NCBI GenBank assembly: GCA_003105015.1
Contig: PQAF01000026.1
Span: 1-35,378 of the forward strand
Length of the DNA stretch: 35,378 nucleotides
Reading direction: 5' to 3'
DNA from: Rhodocyclales bacterium
GTDB taxonomy: Bacteria > Pseudomonadota > Gammaproteobacteria > Burkholderiales > Rhodocyclaceae
How positions within the stretch are numbered: the stretch's first letter is position 1; every line of letters begins with the position of its first letter. The position numbers and the translations under genes were made by a program. The notes beneath the pieces are model-generated. The model was not told the DNA's origin, ran no database searches, and saw only the letters and a program-made list of their open reading frames with translations. Positions 17,226 through 27,185 of this stretch are shown piece after piece.

Positions 17226-17408
17226 ACGCCTTTTAGTACTGTCTCGTAGCGGACGCTCCTGAACTTCACTTTATCTATCCGTTCGGGTCGATAGCTTCAG
17301 TTAGCCGCGCCATCGCCGTATCACAGTTACTGACTTTTCCTGCCGCCCTGATTCGGTTGGCCCTGGATGCGTTTTACAGATTGACGATGCAATCGCCAAT
17401 CCGCAAAG
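17226..17408. other. Non-coding right edge of the islet
   Basis: 183 bases between the orphan winged-helix-like gene and the lgt stop. I see no gene, no convincing terminator and no tRNA remnant; composition returns to the high-GC pattern only inside lgt. This is the probable right boundary of the acquired segment. Confidence 0.4.
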
Positions 17409-18200
17409 CTACTTGGCCGCAGCTTTATTCGACCAGACCAGCATCGCCACGCCGGCGGCGATCATCGGCAGCGACAGCCACTGGCCCATGCTGATGGTGT
17501 AGCTGAGGCCGAAGATGCCGGCGTCCGGCTCGCGGAAGAATTCGGCGATGAAGCGCACCGCGCCGTAGCCGATGAGGAACACCGCCGACACTGCGCCCAG
17601 TGCGCGCGGCTTCGCCGAGAACCACCACAGCACGGCGAAGAATACGACGCCCTCGAGGAAGGCCTGGTAGAGCTGGGAGGGGTGGCGCGCAACGGCGTCG
17701 ACGTGCGGGAACACCATCGCCCAGGGCAGCGAAGGATCGGCGGCGCGCCCCCACAGCTCGCCGTTGATGAAGTTGCCGAGGCGGCCGAAGCCGAGTCCCG
17801 GCGGCACCAGCGGGGCGATGAAGTCCATCACGGCGAACCAGGCGAGCTTTTTCTTGCGCGCATACAAAGTCAGTGCCGCCAGCACGCCGAGGAAGCCGCC
17901 GTGGAAGCTCATGCCGCCCTTCCAGACGGCGAGGATTTCCAGCGGGTTGGCGAGGTAGTGCGCCGGCTCGTAGAACAGCACCTGGCCGAGCCGCCCGCCG
18001 ATGACCACGCCGAGCACGCCGTAGAAGAGCAGGTCGTCGATGTCCTTCGCCGTCCAGTTCAAGTCGGGCCGGCGCGCGATGCGCCGGCGGCCGAGCATCA
18101 CGAAGGCGACGAAGCCGGCGAGGTACATCAGCCCGTACCAGCGCACCGACAGCGGGCCGAGGGAAAAGGCCACGGGATCGATGTGGGGATAGGTCAGCAT
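17409..18200 (-). CDS. lgt: Prolipoprotein diacylglyceryl transferase
   Basis: Inner-membrane enzyme that moves diacylglycerol from phosphatidylglycerol to the lipobox cysteine of prolipoproteins, the first step of lipoprotein maturation. 263 residues, the normal length, with about seven membrane helices. Signature parts are present: [10 protein letters not shown] near the N-terminus, SFHGGFLG with His100, the Lgt signature [13 protein letters not shown] at 139-151 with Arg140, RHPSQLYQ, and a late arginine in [16 protein letters not shown] 18200 gives the usual [15 protein letters not shown] start; the ribosome site is poor. It would serve the lipoproteins encoded at 7555-7947 and 23848-25140, among others. 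It is divergent from the toxin-antitoxin pair. Confidence 0.95.
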   Translation of the reverse strand: MLTYPHIDPVAFSLGPLSVRWYGLMYLAGFVAFVMLGRRRIARRPDLNWTAKDIDDLLFYGVLGVVIGGRLGQVLFYEPAHYLANPLEILAVWKGGMSFHGGFLGVLAALTLYARKKKLAWFAVMDFIAPLVPPGLGFGRLGNFINGELWGRAADPSLPWAMVFPHVDAVARHPSQLYQAFLEGVVFFAVLWWFSAKPRALGAVSAVFLIGYGAVRFIAEFFREPDAGIFGLSYTISMGQWLSLPMIAAGVAMLVWSNKAAAK

Positions 18201-18221
18201 GGCGGGGATGATAAGGGCAAA

Positions 18222-18260
18222 TTGACGCTTCGCCGTCGAGGTGATACTTTCGTATTACCT
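18222..18260 (+). promoter_or_regulatory. Toxin-antitoxin promoter with overlapping palindromic operator
   Basis: TTGACG (18222-18227) and TACTTT (18245-18250) are 17 bases apart and could be the -35 and -10. Over the -10 lies a palindrome with 9-base arms: AGGTGATAC (18239-18247), a TTTC spacer and GTATTACCT (18252-18260), with one mismatch. Such symmetry just upstream of a ribbon-helix-helix antitoxin is what autorepression requires; the binding itself is inferred. Confidence 0.6.
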
Positions 18261-18277
18261 GATTTGCCGGAGCCGCC

Positions 18278-18559
18278 ATGACCGTCACGACAACCATCAA
18301 GCTTCCCGACGACCTGAAAGAGCGCGTCGCGTCCGCCGCCGCCGCCAGCGGCAAGACGCCGCATGCCTGGATGGTGGAAGCCATCGAAGCCCAGGCGGCG
18401 CTTGCGCAGCGCCGGCAGGCTTTCGTCGCCTCGGCGCTGAAGGCGGAGCAGGAAGTGGCCGAGTATGGGCTGGTCTACGACGCCGACGAGGTGTTCAGCT
18501 ACATCCTGACCAAGGCCGAGGGCAAGCGCGCGGCCAAACCCAAGCCGCGCAAGCGCTAG
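18278..18559 (+). CDS. Ribbon-helix-helix antitoxin
   Basis: A 93-residue protein with an N-terminal ribbon-helix-helix DNA-binding domain: the strand TVTTTIKLPDDLKERV, then the helices AAAASGKTPHAWMVEAIEAQ. The C-terminal tail (AEYGLVYDADEVFSYILTKAEG, then a basic end) would wrap and block the toxin. ATG 18278 has GGAG 5 bases upstream and lies 17 bases after an operator-like palindrome. The ParE-like gene follows 5 bases after its stop, the usual antitoxin-toxin order. Confidence 0.85.
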   Translation: MTVTTTIKLPDDLKERVASAAAASGKTPHAWMVEAIEAQAALAQRRQAFVASALKAEQEVAEYGLVYDADEVFSYILTKAEGKRAAKPKPRKR

Positions 18560-18564
18560 CCGCC

Positions 18565-18855
18565 TTGACCCGCCTCGTCTTTGCGCCGGGCGCGCTGCGC
18601 GATATCGAACGATTGACGGAATTTTTGATCGAACAGGATGCCTATGCCGCGGGAGCCACGGCGCGGATACTGATCGAAGGCCTCGGCATCCTGAAACAGC
18701 ACCCGCTCATCGGACGCGAAGCCGAAGCCGGCTTGCGCGAACTGGTCATTTCGAGAGGGCGCAGCGGCTATGTGGCCCTCTACCGCTTCGATGTCGCCAC
18801 GGATACGGCGCTCGTCCTGGCCATCCGACACCAGCGGGAGGGCGGTTACGCCTGA
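18565..18855 (+). CDS. RelE/ParE-family toxin
   Basis: A 96-residue protein of the RelE/ParE fold: LVFAPGALRDIERLTEFLIEQD, ILKQHPLIGREAEAGLRELVI, GYVALYRFD and ALVLAIRHQREGGY. The ending ...AIRHQRE is typical of ParE-like members, which poison gyrase, though RelE-like mRNA cleavage cannot be excluded. The only plausible start is TTG 18565, 5 bases after the antitoxin stop; a weak start coupled to the antitoxin would keep toxin levels low. The frame is intact and no inactivating change is seen. Confidence 0.82.
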   Translation: MTRLVFAPGALRDIERLTEFLIEQDAYAAGATARILIEGLGILKQHPLIGREAEAGLRELVISRGRSGYVALYRFDVATDTALVLAIRHQREGGYA

Positions 18856-18904
18856 CCAAGCGGTAAAATAGACGCCAGATCATCTGAACCCCCGGAGTCC
18901 CGCC

Positions 18905-20758
18905 ATGCCCGAATACCGTTCCCGCACTTCCACCCACGGCCGCAACATGGCCGGCGCGCGCGCGCTGTGGCGCGCCACCGGCATCAAGGAAGGCGATTTC
19001 GGCAAGCCGATCATCGCCGTGGTCAATTCGTTCACGCAGTTCGTTCCGGGCCATGTGCACCTGAAGGACATGGGCCAGCTGGTCGCCCGCCAGATCGAGG
19101 CGGCCGGCGGCATCGCCAAGGAGTTCAACACCATCGCCGTCGACGACGGCATCGCCATGGGCCACGGCGGCATGCTGTATTCGCTGCCCTCGCGCGAGCT
19201 GATCGCCGACTCGGTCGAGTACATGGTGAACGCCCACACGGCGGACGCCATGGTGTGCATCTCCAACTGCGACAAGATCACCCCGGGCATGCTGATGGCC
19301 GCCCTGCGCCTGAACATCCCGGCGGTATTCGTCTCCGGCGGGCCGATGGAGGCGGGCAAGGTGAAGTGGCACGGCGAGTACCGCATGGTCGACCTGATCG
19401 ACGCCATGATCGAGGCGGCGGACTCGCACAACAGCGACGAGGACGTGAAGGCCATGGAGCGCTCGGCCTGCCCGACCTGCGGCTCCTGCTCCGGCATGTT
19501 CACCGCCAACTCGATGAACTGCCTGACCGAGGCGCTCGGCCTGGCGCTGCCCGGCAACGGCTCGCTGCTCGCCACCCACGCCGACCGCGAGAAGCTCTTC
19601 GTCAAGGCCGGCCGGCTGATCGTCGACCTGGCGAAGCGCTACTACGAGAAGAACGACGCCTCGGTGCTGCCGCGTTCCATCGCCAGCTTCAAGGCCTTCG
19701 AGAACGCCATCGCCCTCGACATTTCGATGGGCGGCTCGACCAACACCGTGCTGCACCTGCTCGCCGCGGCGCAGGAAGCCGGCGTGAATTTCACCATGGC
19801 TGACATCGACAGAATGTCGAGAAGGGTTCCGTGCCTGGCCAAGGTGGCGCCGGCGACGCAGCAATACCACATGGAGGACGTGCATCGCGCCGGCGGCATC
19901 ATGGCCATCCTCGGCGAACTCGACCGCGCCGGCCTGCTCCACCGCGACTGCCCGACGGTGCTCTATCCGACGCTGGGCGAGGCGCTCGACTGCTGCGACG
20001 TGAAGCGCAATGCCGATCCCAAGGTGCACGAGTACTACCGCGCCGCGCCGGGCGGCGTGCCGACGCAGACGGCCTTCTCGCAAAGCCGCCGCTATCCGAA
20101 GCTCGACCTCGACCGCGCCAACGGCTGCATCCGCGACAAGGCGCACGCCTATTCGCAGGACGGCGGCCTGGCGGTGCTGTTCGGCAACATCGCCGAGAAG
20201 GGCTGCATCGTGAAGACGGCGGGCGTCGACGAGTCGATCCTGACATTCACCGGCCGCGCCCGCGTCTGCGAATCGCAGGAAGAGGCGGTGGAGAAGATCC
20301 TCGCCGGCAAGATCGTCGCCGGCGACGTCGTCGTGGTGCGCTACGAAGGGCCGAAGGGCGGCCCCGGCATGCAGGAGATGCTCTACCCGACCTCGTACAT
20401 CAAGTCGATGGGGCTGGGAAAGGAATGCGCGCTGCTCACCGACGGCCGTTTCTCCGGCGGCACCTCGGGCCTCTCCATCGGCCACGCCTCGCCCGAGGCG
20501 GCGGCCGGCGGCGCGATCGGCCTCGTCGAGGAGGGCGACACCATCGAGATCGACATCCCCAACCGGCGCATCCACCTCGCCGTGGAAAAGTCAGTCCTGG
20601 CGGCACGGCGTGCGGCGATGGAAGCGAAGGGCGACGACGCCTGGAAGCCGGCCAAGCGCGAGCGCACCGTCTCGGCGGCGCTGCAGGCCTACGCCGCCAT
20701 GACCACCAGCGCCGACACCGGCGCGGTGCGGGACGTGAAGCAGCTTGGCGGACGCTGA
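18905..20758 (+). CDS. ilvD: Dihydroxy-acid dehydratase
   Basis: Fe-S dehydratase converting 2,3-dihydroxy-isovalerate and 2,3-dihydroxy-3-methylvalerate to the keto acids for valine and isoleucine (and leucine). The 617 residues match the long IlvD form. Cluster cysteines lie in [11 protein letters not shown] and in [20 protein letters not shown]; the C-terminal swivel domain has [16 protein letters not shown]. The N-terminus [18 protein letters not shown] is the family start, and ATG 18905 has GGAG at 18894-18897. A -10-like TAAAAT at 18864-18869 lies just after the toxin gene, though no good -35 is visible. The next gene starts inside its last 14 bases. Confidence 0.96.
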   Translation: MPEYRSRTSTHGRNMAGARALWRATGIKEGDFGKPIIAVVNSFTQFVPGHVHLKDMGQLVARQIEAAGGIAKEFNTIAVDDGIAMGHGGMLYSLPSRELIADSVEYMVNAHTADAMVCISNCDKITPGMLMAALRLNIPAVFVSGGPMEAGKVKWHGEYRMVDLIDAMIEAADSHNSDEDVKAMERSACPTCGSCSGMFTANSMNCLTEALGLALPGNGSLLATHADREKLFVKAGRLIVDLAKRYYEKNDASVLPRSIASFKAFENAIALDISMGGSTNTVLHLLAAAQEAGVNFTMADIDRMSRRVPCLAKVAPATQQYHMEDVHRAGGIMAILGELDRAGLLHRDCPTVLYPTLGEALDCCDVKRNADPKVHEYYRAAPGGVPTQTAFSQSRRYPKLDLDRANGCIRDKAHAYSQDGGLAVLFGNIAEKGCIVKTAGVDESILTFTGRARVCESQEEAVEKILAGKIVAGDVVVVRYEGPKGGPGMQEMLYPTSYIKSMGLGKECALLTDGRFSGGTSGLSIGHASPEAAAGGAIGLVEEGDTIEIDIPNRRIHLAVEKSVLAARRAAMEAKGDDAWKPAKRERTVSAALQAYAAMTTSADTGAVRDVKQLGGR

Positions 20759-21176
20759 GGCCTTCGAGCAGCTCTACAGCGGCCGGCTGTGGAGCCTGCT
20801 GTCCTGGCAGCAGCTGACGGACTTCTGGGCGCGCATCGACCGCGGCGCCGGCTGGTATCTGTATGCCGTGGGCGAACCCCTGCCGTCGGCGCCCGCGGCG
20901 GCGGCCGAGGTCGAGCGTTTCATCGCCGAGACCGACGCCCTGCTGCGCAAGGAACATCACCACGACTACTGCGGCATCGTCTACGCCGACGACCTCGACG
21001 CGCCGCGCATGGTGAAGATCTACGATCCGAACAACCTCGGCTCGTCCTGCGGCACCGGCAAGCACCCGCATCCGCCCGGCTGGATCATGAGCCGCGTGCT
21101 GCCCGTCGCGCTGGAACGCCCCGGCCCCCTGCCGGAAGCCCGCAAGCGCTGGTGGCGCTCCCTGTTCGGTAGCTGA
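20745..21176 (+). CDS. Conserved protein of unknown function overlapping ilvD
   Basis: A 143-residue soluble protein ([29 protein letters not shown] ... [30 protein letters not shown] ... GWIMSRVLP ... WWRSLFGS). I recall similar short proteins as conserved hypotheticals in related betaproteobacteria, but cannot assign a function. The stretch around [14 protein letters not shown] looks the most constrained. The start is probably TTG 20745, which overlaps the ilvD end by 14 bases; no ATG or GTG start fits. The overlap suggests translation depends on ilvD. Confidence 0.7.
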   Translation: MADAEAFEQLYSGRLWSLLSWQQLTDFWARIDRGAGWYLYAVGEPLPSAPAAAAEVERFIAETDALLRKEHHHDYCGIVYADDLDAPRMVKIYDPNNLGSSCGTGKHPHPPGWIMSRVLPVALERPGPLPEARKRWWRSLFGS

Positions 21177-21185
21177 TCGTCCCGC

Positions 21186-21214
21186 TTGCCCTTTGGCGAA
21201 GCCGCGACCATAAT
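21186..21214 (+). promoter_or_regulatory. Putative promoter of the DUF255 gene
   Basis: TTGCCC (21186-21191) and CATAAT (21209-21214) are separated by 17 bases and would start transcription near 21221, about 20 bases before the ATG at 21242. The match to the sigma-70 consensus is moderate. Confidence 0.45.
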
Positions 21215-21241
21215 TCCGACAAAATTACTCGGAAATAACCC

Positions 21242-23362
<2,121 letters not shown>

Positions 23363-23406
23363 AGTATCGGCGCATTTTCCAACCACGCCTAAGAGGAATT
23401 AGTTCA

Positions 23407-23718
23407 ATGAAACTGCTGAAAACGCTGCTGCTCGCCGGCGCCGGCCTGCTGATCGCCGGCCAGGCCTCCGCTGATGAAGCCCTGGCGAAAGCCAAGAACT
23501 GCATGAGCTGCCACGCCGTCGACAAGAAAGTCGTCGGCCCGTCCTACAAGGACGTTGCCAAGAAGTACGCCGGCAACGCCGCTGCCGCCGCCACCCTGGA
23601 AGCCAAGGTGAAGAAGGGCGGCTCGGGCGTGTGGGGCACGGTGCCGATGCCGCCGAACCCGGCCGTTTCCGACGCCGACATCAAGAAACTGGTGGCCTGG
23701 ATTCTCGCGGCCAAGTAA
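23407..23718 (+). CDS. Small periplasmic class I cytochrome c (c551/c8-like)
   Basis: A 103-residue electron carrier. A Sec signal peptide (MKLLKTLLLAGAGLLIAGQASA) is likely cut after residue 22, giving a mature protein of about 81 residues, the size of cytochrome c551/c8. The haem motif CMSCH has C32, C35 and axial H36, and the second axial ligand is Met81 in VPMPPNP. Conserved GPSYKDVAKKYAG and the C-terminal helix DADIKKLVAWILA complete the fold. It is likely to shuttle electrons between a bc1-type complex and a terminal oxidase or nitrite reductase. AGAGGA lies about 10 bases before the ATG. A strong terminator follows, so it is probably a single-gene unit. Confidence 0.93.
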   Translation: MKLLKTLLLAGAGLLIAGQASADEALAKAKNCMSCHAVDKKVVGPSYKDVAKKYAGNAAAAATLEAKVKKGGSGVWGTVPMPPNPAVSDADIKKLVAWILAAK

Positions 23719-23734
23719 CCGGCGTCTGCTGCAC

Positions 23735-23764
23735 AAAAGGCCAGCCCGCGGGCTGGCCTTTTTT
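23735..23764 (+). terminator. Rho-independent terminator after the cytochrome c gene
   Basis: A perfect GC-rich palindrome GGCCAGCCCG/CGGGCTGGCC (23739-23758) is flanked by AAAA on the left and followed by six T's (23759-23764). This is a classic intrinsic terminator and may work in both directions. Confidence 0.92.
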
Positions 23765-23765
23765 A

Positions 23766-23794
23766 TTGACATCGCCCCATGCGCCCAGCACAAT
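23766..23794 (+). promoter_or_regulatory. Promoter of livK
   Basis: A perfect -35 TTGACA (23766-23771) and a -10 CACAAT (23789-23794) are 17 bases apart, giving an expected start near 23801 and a leader of about 45 bases. The -35 begins one base after the T-tract of the preceding terminator. Confidence 0.7.
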
Positions 23795-23847
23795 CCCCGC
23801 GCGTTCACCCGCGTAAAAAGAATTCAAATTTTCTGGAGACGATGACC

Positions 23848-25140
23848 ATGCGATTCACCGCCAAGACGATCAGCCTCGCTGTCGCTTCCGCCTTTGTCGT
23901 GCTCGGCTGCGGCAAGCCGGAAGCGCCCCCGCCGCCGAAGGCCGAGCAGCCCGCCGCGCCGCCGGCCAAGCCGACGGTCACCGTGAAAATCGGCCACGTC
24001 TCGCCGCTGACCGGCCCGCAGGCCCACCTCGGCAAGGACAACGAGAACGGCGCGCGCCTGGCCATCGAGGAAGCCAACGCCAGGAAGCTGGAAATCGGCG
24101 GCGCCGTGGTGACCTTCGATCTGCTCGGCGAGGACGACCAGGCCGATCCGAAGCAGGGCACGACGGTGGCGCAGAAACTGATCGACGCCAAGGTGAACGG
24201 CGTCGTCGGCCACCTCAACTCCGGCACCACCATTCCGGCCTCCAAGCTCTATCACGACGCCGGCATCCCGCAGATATCGCCTTCGGCCACCAATCCGAAA
24301 TACACGCAGCAGGGCTTCAAGACCGCCTATCGCGTGATGGCCAACGATGAACAGCAGGGCAAGGTGCTGGGCGATTACGCCACCCATCAGCTGGCCGCCA
24401 AGAAGATCGCCATCATCGACGACCGCACCGCCTACGGCCAGGGCGTCGCCGACGAGTTCGAGAAGGCCGCCAAGGCCGGCGGCGCCACCATCGTCGCGCG
24501 CGAGTTCACCAACGACAAGGCCACCGACTTCGCCGCCATCCTCACCAAGATCAAGTCGAAGAAGCCGGACATCGTCATGTACGGCGGCATGGACGCCCAG
24601 GCCGGCCCGATGGCGCAGCAGCTGAAGAAGCTCGGCATCAAGTCCAGGATGCTGTTCGCCGACGGCGGCTGCACCACCGAATTCCACAAGCTGTCCGGCG
24701 ACGCCGGCGAGGGCCACTACTGCTCGCTGCCGGGACTGCCGCTGGACAAGATGCCGGGCGGCCCCGCCTTCAAGGAGAAGTACGCCAAGCGCTTCAACGT
24801 CGACATCCAGCTGTATGCGCCCTACGCCTACGACGCGGCCAGCGTCATGATCGACGCCATGCAGCGCGCCAACTCGGTGGAGTCGGCGAAGTACCTGGAG
24901 GCACTGCCGAAGACCAACCTCGACGGCGTCACCGCCAAGATCACCTTCGACGAGAAGGGCGACGTCAAGGATGCGGCGATCACGCTGTACCAGGCCAAGG
25001 GCGGCAAGTGGGAGGCGCTGGAGAGCATCGGCGGCGGCGCACCGGCCCCGGCGCAACCCGCCGCCATGGAAGGCATGGGCGGCATGACCGCTGCGCCCGC
25101 GGCAGCGCCTGCAGCCGCGGCACCCGCCGAGAAGAAGTAA
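23848..25140 (+). CDS. livK: Branched-chain amino acid-type ABC transporter substrate-binding lipoprotein
   Basis: Periplasmic binding protein of the LivK/Peripla_BP_6 type, 430 residues. The signal MRFTAKTISLAVASAFVVLGC ends in a lipobox cysteine (C21), so it is membrane-tethered rather than free. A Pro/Ala linker (EAPPPPKAEQPAAPPAKP) precedes the binding domain: VKIGHVSPLTGPQAHLGKDNENGARLAIEEAN, then DDQADPKQGTTVAQKLI and NSGTTIPASKLYHDAGIPQISPSATNP. The C-terminus has an unusual Ala/Pro/Gly/Met-rich tail of about 36 residues. ATG 23848 is preferred for its spacing from GGAG (23835-23838); ATG 23842 in the same frame is possible. The ligand could be a branched-chain amino acid or another small amide or acid. 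A hairpin terminator separates it from the permease genes. Confidence 0.88.
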   Translation: MRFTAKTISLAVASAFVVLGCGKPEAPPPPKAEQPAAPPAKPTVTVKIGHVSPLTGPQAHLGKDNENGARLAIEEANARKLEIGGAVVTFDLLGEDDQADPKQGTTVAQKLIDAKVNGVVGHLNSGTTIPASKLYHDAGIPQISPSATNPKYTQQGFKTAYRVMANDEQQGKVLGDYATHQLAAKKIAIIDDRTAYGQGVADEFEKAAKAGGATIVAREFTNDKATDFAAILTKIKSKKPDIVMYGGMDAQAGPMAQQLKKLGIKSRMLFADGGCTTEFHKLSGDAGEGHYCSLPGLPLDKMPGGPAFKEKYAKRFNVDIQLYAPYAYDAASVMIDAMQRANSVESAKYLEALPKTNLDGVTAKITFDEKGDVKDAAITLYQAKGGKWEALESIGGGAPAPAQPAAMEGMGGMTAAPAAAPAAAAPAEKK

Positions 25141-25160
25141 GCAGCATCTTTGTCAGGCAG

Positions 25161-25187
25161 ACGGCACCTTCGGGTGCCGTTTGTTTG
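25161..25187 (+). terminator. Hairpin terminator/attenuator between livK and livH
   Basis: ACGGCACC (25161-25168), a TTCG loop and GGTGCCGT (25173-25180) form a perfect 8-bp stem followed by TTGTTTG. The interrupted T-run suggests partial termination, which would make more binding protein than permease. Confidence 0.7.
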
Positions 25188-25200
25188 TAGACTGGGCGCG

Positions 25201-26124
25201 ATGGACACCTTCATCCAGCAGATCATCAACGGCCTCGTCCTGGGCAGCATCTACGCCCTCGTCGCGCTCGGCTACACGATGGTCTACGGCATCCTCGGCC
25301 TGATCAACTTCGCCCACGGCGAGGTGGTGATGATCGGCGCCCTCACCGCGCTCACCGTCATCAAGCTGCTGGCCGACAGCGGCCTGCCCGGCACGCTGGT
25401 CGTGCTGATCGGCATGCTGGCGGCGATTCCGGTGTGCATGGCGCTCGGCTTCACCATCGAGCGCGTCGCCTACCGTCCGCTGCGCAACGCCCCGCGCCTC
25501 GCCCCGCTCATCACGGCCATCGGCGTCTCGATCGTGCTGCAGCAGCTGGCGATGATCTTCTGGGGCCGCAACTACCATGCCTTCCCGCCGATCCTGCCGA
25601 CCACCGGGCGCGACATCGGCGGCGCCCACATCACCGACCTGCAGATCGTCATCGTGCTGCTGGCGGCGGCGATCATGGCCGGCCTGATGCTGCTGGTGAA
25701 CAAGACGCGCCTCGGCCGCGCCATGCGCGCCACGGCGGAAAACCCGCAGATCGCCGGGCTGATGGGCGTGAACATCAACGTCATCATTTCGGCCACCTTC
25801 CTCATCGGCTCGGCGCTGGCGGCGGTGGCCGGCGTGATGGTCAGCGCCAACTACTCCATCGCCCATTACCACATGGGCTTCATCCTCGGCCTGAAGGCGT
25901 TCACCGCCGCCGTGCTCGGCGGCATCGGCAACCTGCCCGGCGCCATGCTCGGCGGCGTGCTGCTGGGATTGATCGAGTCGCTCGGCGCCGGCTACATCGG
26001 CGACCTCACCGGCGGCTTCCTCGGCAGCCACTACCAGGACGTCTTCGCCTTCTTCGTGCTGATCCTGGTGCTGGTCTTCCGGCCCTCCGGCCTGATGGGC
26101 GAAAAGGTGGCGGAGCGGGCATGA
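25201..26124 (+). CDS. livH: Branched-chain amino acid ABC transporter permease LivH
   Basis: Inner-membrane permease of 307 residues with about eight helices. Family marks are FIQQIINGLVLGSIYALVAL at the start, GYTMVYGILGLINFAHGEVVMIGA, NKTRLGRAMRATAENPQIAGLMGVN (the cytoplasmic coupling loop) and the GLKAFTAAVLGGIGNLPGAMLGG ending. ATG 25201 gives the normal MDTFIQQIINGL start; a longer upstream frame would cross the terminator and is rejected. It ends in an ATGA overlap with livM. Confidence 0.93.
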   Translation: MDTFIQQIINGLVLGSIYALVALGYTMVYGILGLINFAHGEVVMIGALTALTVIKLLADSGLPGTLVVLIGMLAAIPVCMALGFTIERVAYRPLRNAPRLAPLITAIGVSIVLQQLAMIFWGRNYHAFPPILPTTGRDIGGAHITDLQIVIVLLAAAIMAGLMLLVNKTRLGRAMRATAENPQIAGLMGVNINVIISATFLIGSALAAVAGVMVSANYSIAHYHMGFILGLKAFTAAVLGGIGNLPGAMLGGVLLGLIESLGAGYIGDLTGGFLGSHYQDVFAFFVLILVLVFRPSGLMGEKVAERA

Positions 26125-27185
26125 TCACTGACCGGCGGAAAGCCCTGCTCGGCATGGTCCTCATCGGCGTGGCGCTGGCCCTGCTGCCGTTCATCATCGG
26201 CAAAGGCCTCGGCAACGCCTGGGTGCGCGTGCTCGACTTCGCCCTGCTCTACGTCATGCTGGCGCTGGGGCTGAACATCGTCGTCGGCTTCGCCGGCCTG
26301 CTCGACCTCGGCTACATCGCCTTCTACGCCGTCGGCGCCTACCTCTACGCGCTGCTCGCCTCGCCGCACTTCGGCCTGCACTGGCCGGTGTGGGCGATCC
26401 TGCCCCTGGGCGCGCTGGTGGCCGGCATTTTCGGCGTTTTGCTCGGCGCGCCGACGCTGCGGCTGCGCGGCGACTACCTCGCCATCGTCACGCTCGGCTT
26501 CGGCGAGATCGTGCGCATCTTCATGAACAACCTGAACGCGCCGATCAATATCACCAACGGCCCGCAGGGCATCAGCCAGATCGACCCGGTGCGCATCGCC
26601 GGCGTGCCGCTGTCGAAGACCTTCGAGGCCTTCGGCCTGAGCTTTCCCTCCGTCTATCTCTACTACTACCTGTTCCTGGCGCTGACCCTGCTCGTCATCT
26701 TCGTTTCCATCCGCCTCGAGGATTCGCGCATCGGCCGCGCCTGGGTGGCGATCCGCGAGGACGAGATCGCCGCCAAGGCCTGCGGCATCGACACGCGGAA
26801 CGTCAAGCTGCTCGCCTTCGCCATGGGCGCCACCTTCGGCGGCGTCGCCGGCGGCCTCTTCGCCGGCTTCCAGGAATTCGTCAGCCCGGAGAGCTTCGGC
26901 CTGATGGAATCCATCATGGTGCTGTGCATGGTGGTGCTGGGCGGCATGGGCCACATCCCCGGCGTCATCCTCGGCGGGCTGCTGCTGGCGATCCTGCCGG
27001 AGGCGCTGCGCCACGGTGCCGTGCCGATGCAGCAGGCGGCCTTCGGCAAGGTGCTGCTCGATCCGGAGTCGCTGCGCATGCTGCTGTTCGGCCTGGCGCT
27101 GATCGCCGTCATGCTCTACCGCCCGGCCGGCCTGTGGCCCGAAGCCCGGCGCAAGCGCGAATTCCTCGCCGAGAAGGCCAAATGA
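26121..27185 (+). CDS. livM: Branched-chain amino acid ABC transporter permease LivM
   Basis: Second membrane permease, 354 residues. It shows the LivM core ALGLNIVVGFAGLLDLGYIAFYAVGAYLYALL, then PTLRLRGDYLAIVTLGFGEIVRIFMNN, the coupling loop RIGRAWVAIREDEIAAKACGI and MVVLGGMGHIPGVILGG. It starts at the ATG in the ATGA overlap with livH and ends in another ATGA overlap with livG, so the four transport genes form a tightly coupled set. Confidence 0.93.
   Translation: MITDRRKALLGMVLIGVALALLPFIIGKGLGNAWVRVLDFALLYVMLALGLNIVVGFAGLLDLGYIAFYAVGAYLYALLASPHFGLHWPVWAILPLGALVAGIFGVLLGAPTLRLRGDYLAIVTLGFGEIVRIFMNNLNAPINITNGPQGISQIDPVRIAGVPLSKTFEAFGLSFPSVYLYYYLFLALTLLVIFVSIRLEDSRIGRAWVAIREDEIAAKACGIDTRNVKLLAFAMGATFGGVAGGLFAGFQEFVSPESFGLMESIMVLCMVVLGGMGHIPGVILGGLLLAILPEALRHGAVPMQQAAFGKVLLDPESLRMLLFGLALIAVMLYRPAGLWPEARRKREFLAEKAK

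Noticed and set aside
16194..17310. Integron cassette idea: GTTAGCG at 16194-16200 and its complement CGCTAAC over the DUF7662-like stop (16481-16487), plus GTTAGCC near 17300.
   Set aside because: No matching right-hand core site closes an attC after either gene, the hairpin arms do not have attC order, and no integrase is present. The matches are short enough to be chance.
14720..17408. tRNA gene or integrase marking the accessory islet.
   Set aside because: I found no cloverleaf-like sequence and no recombinase or transposase frame in this interval.
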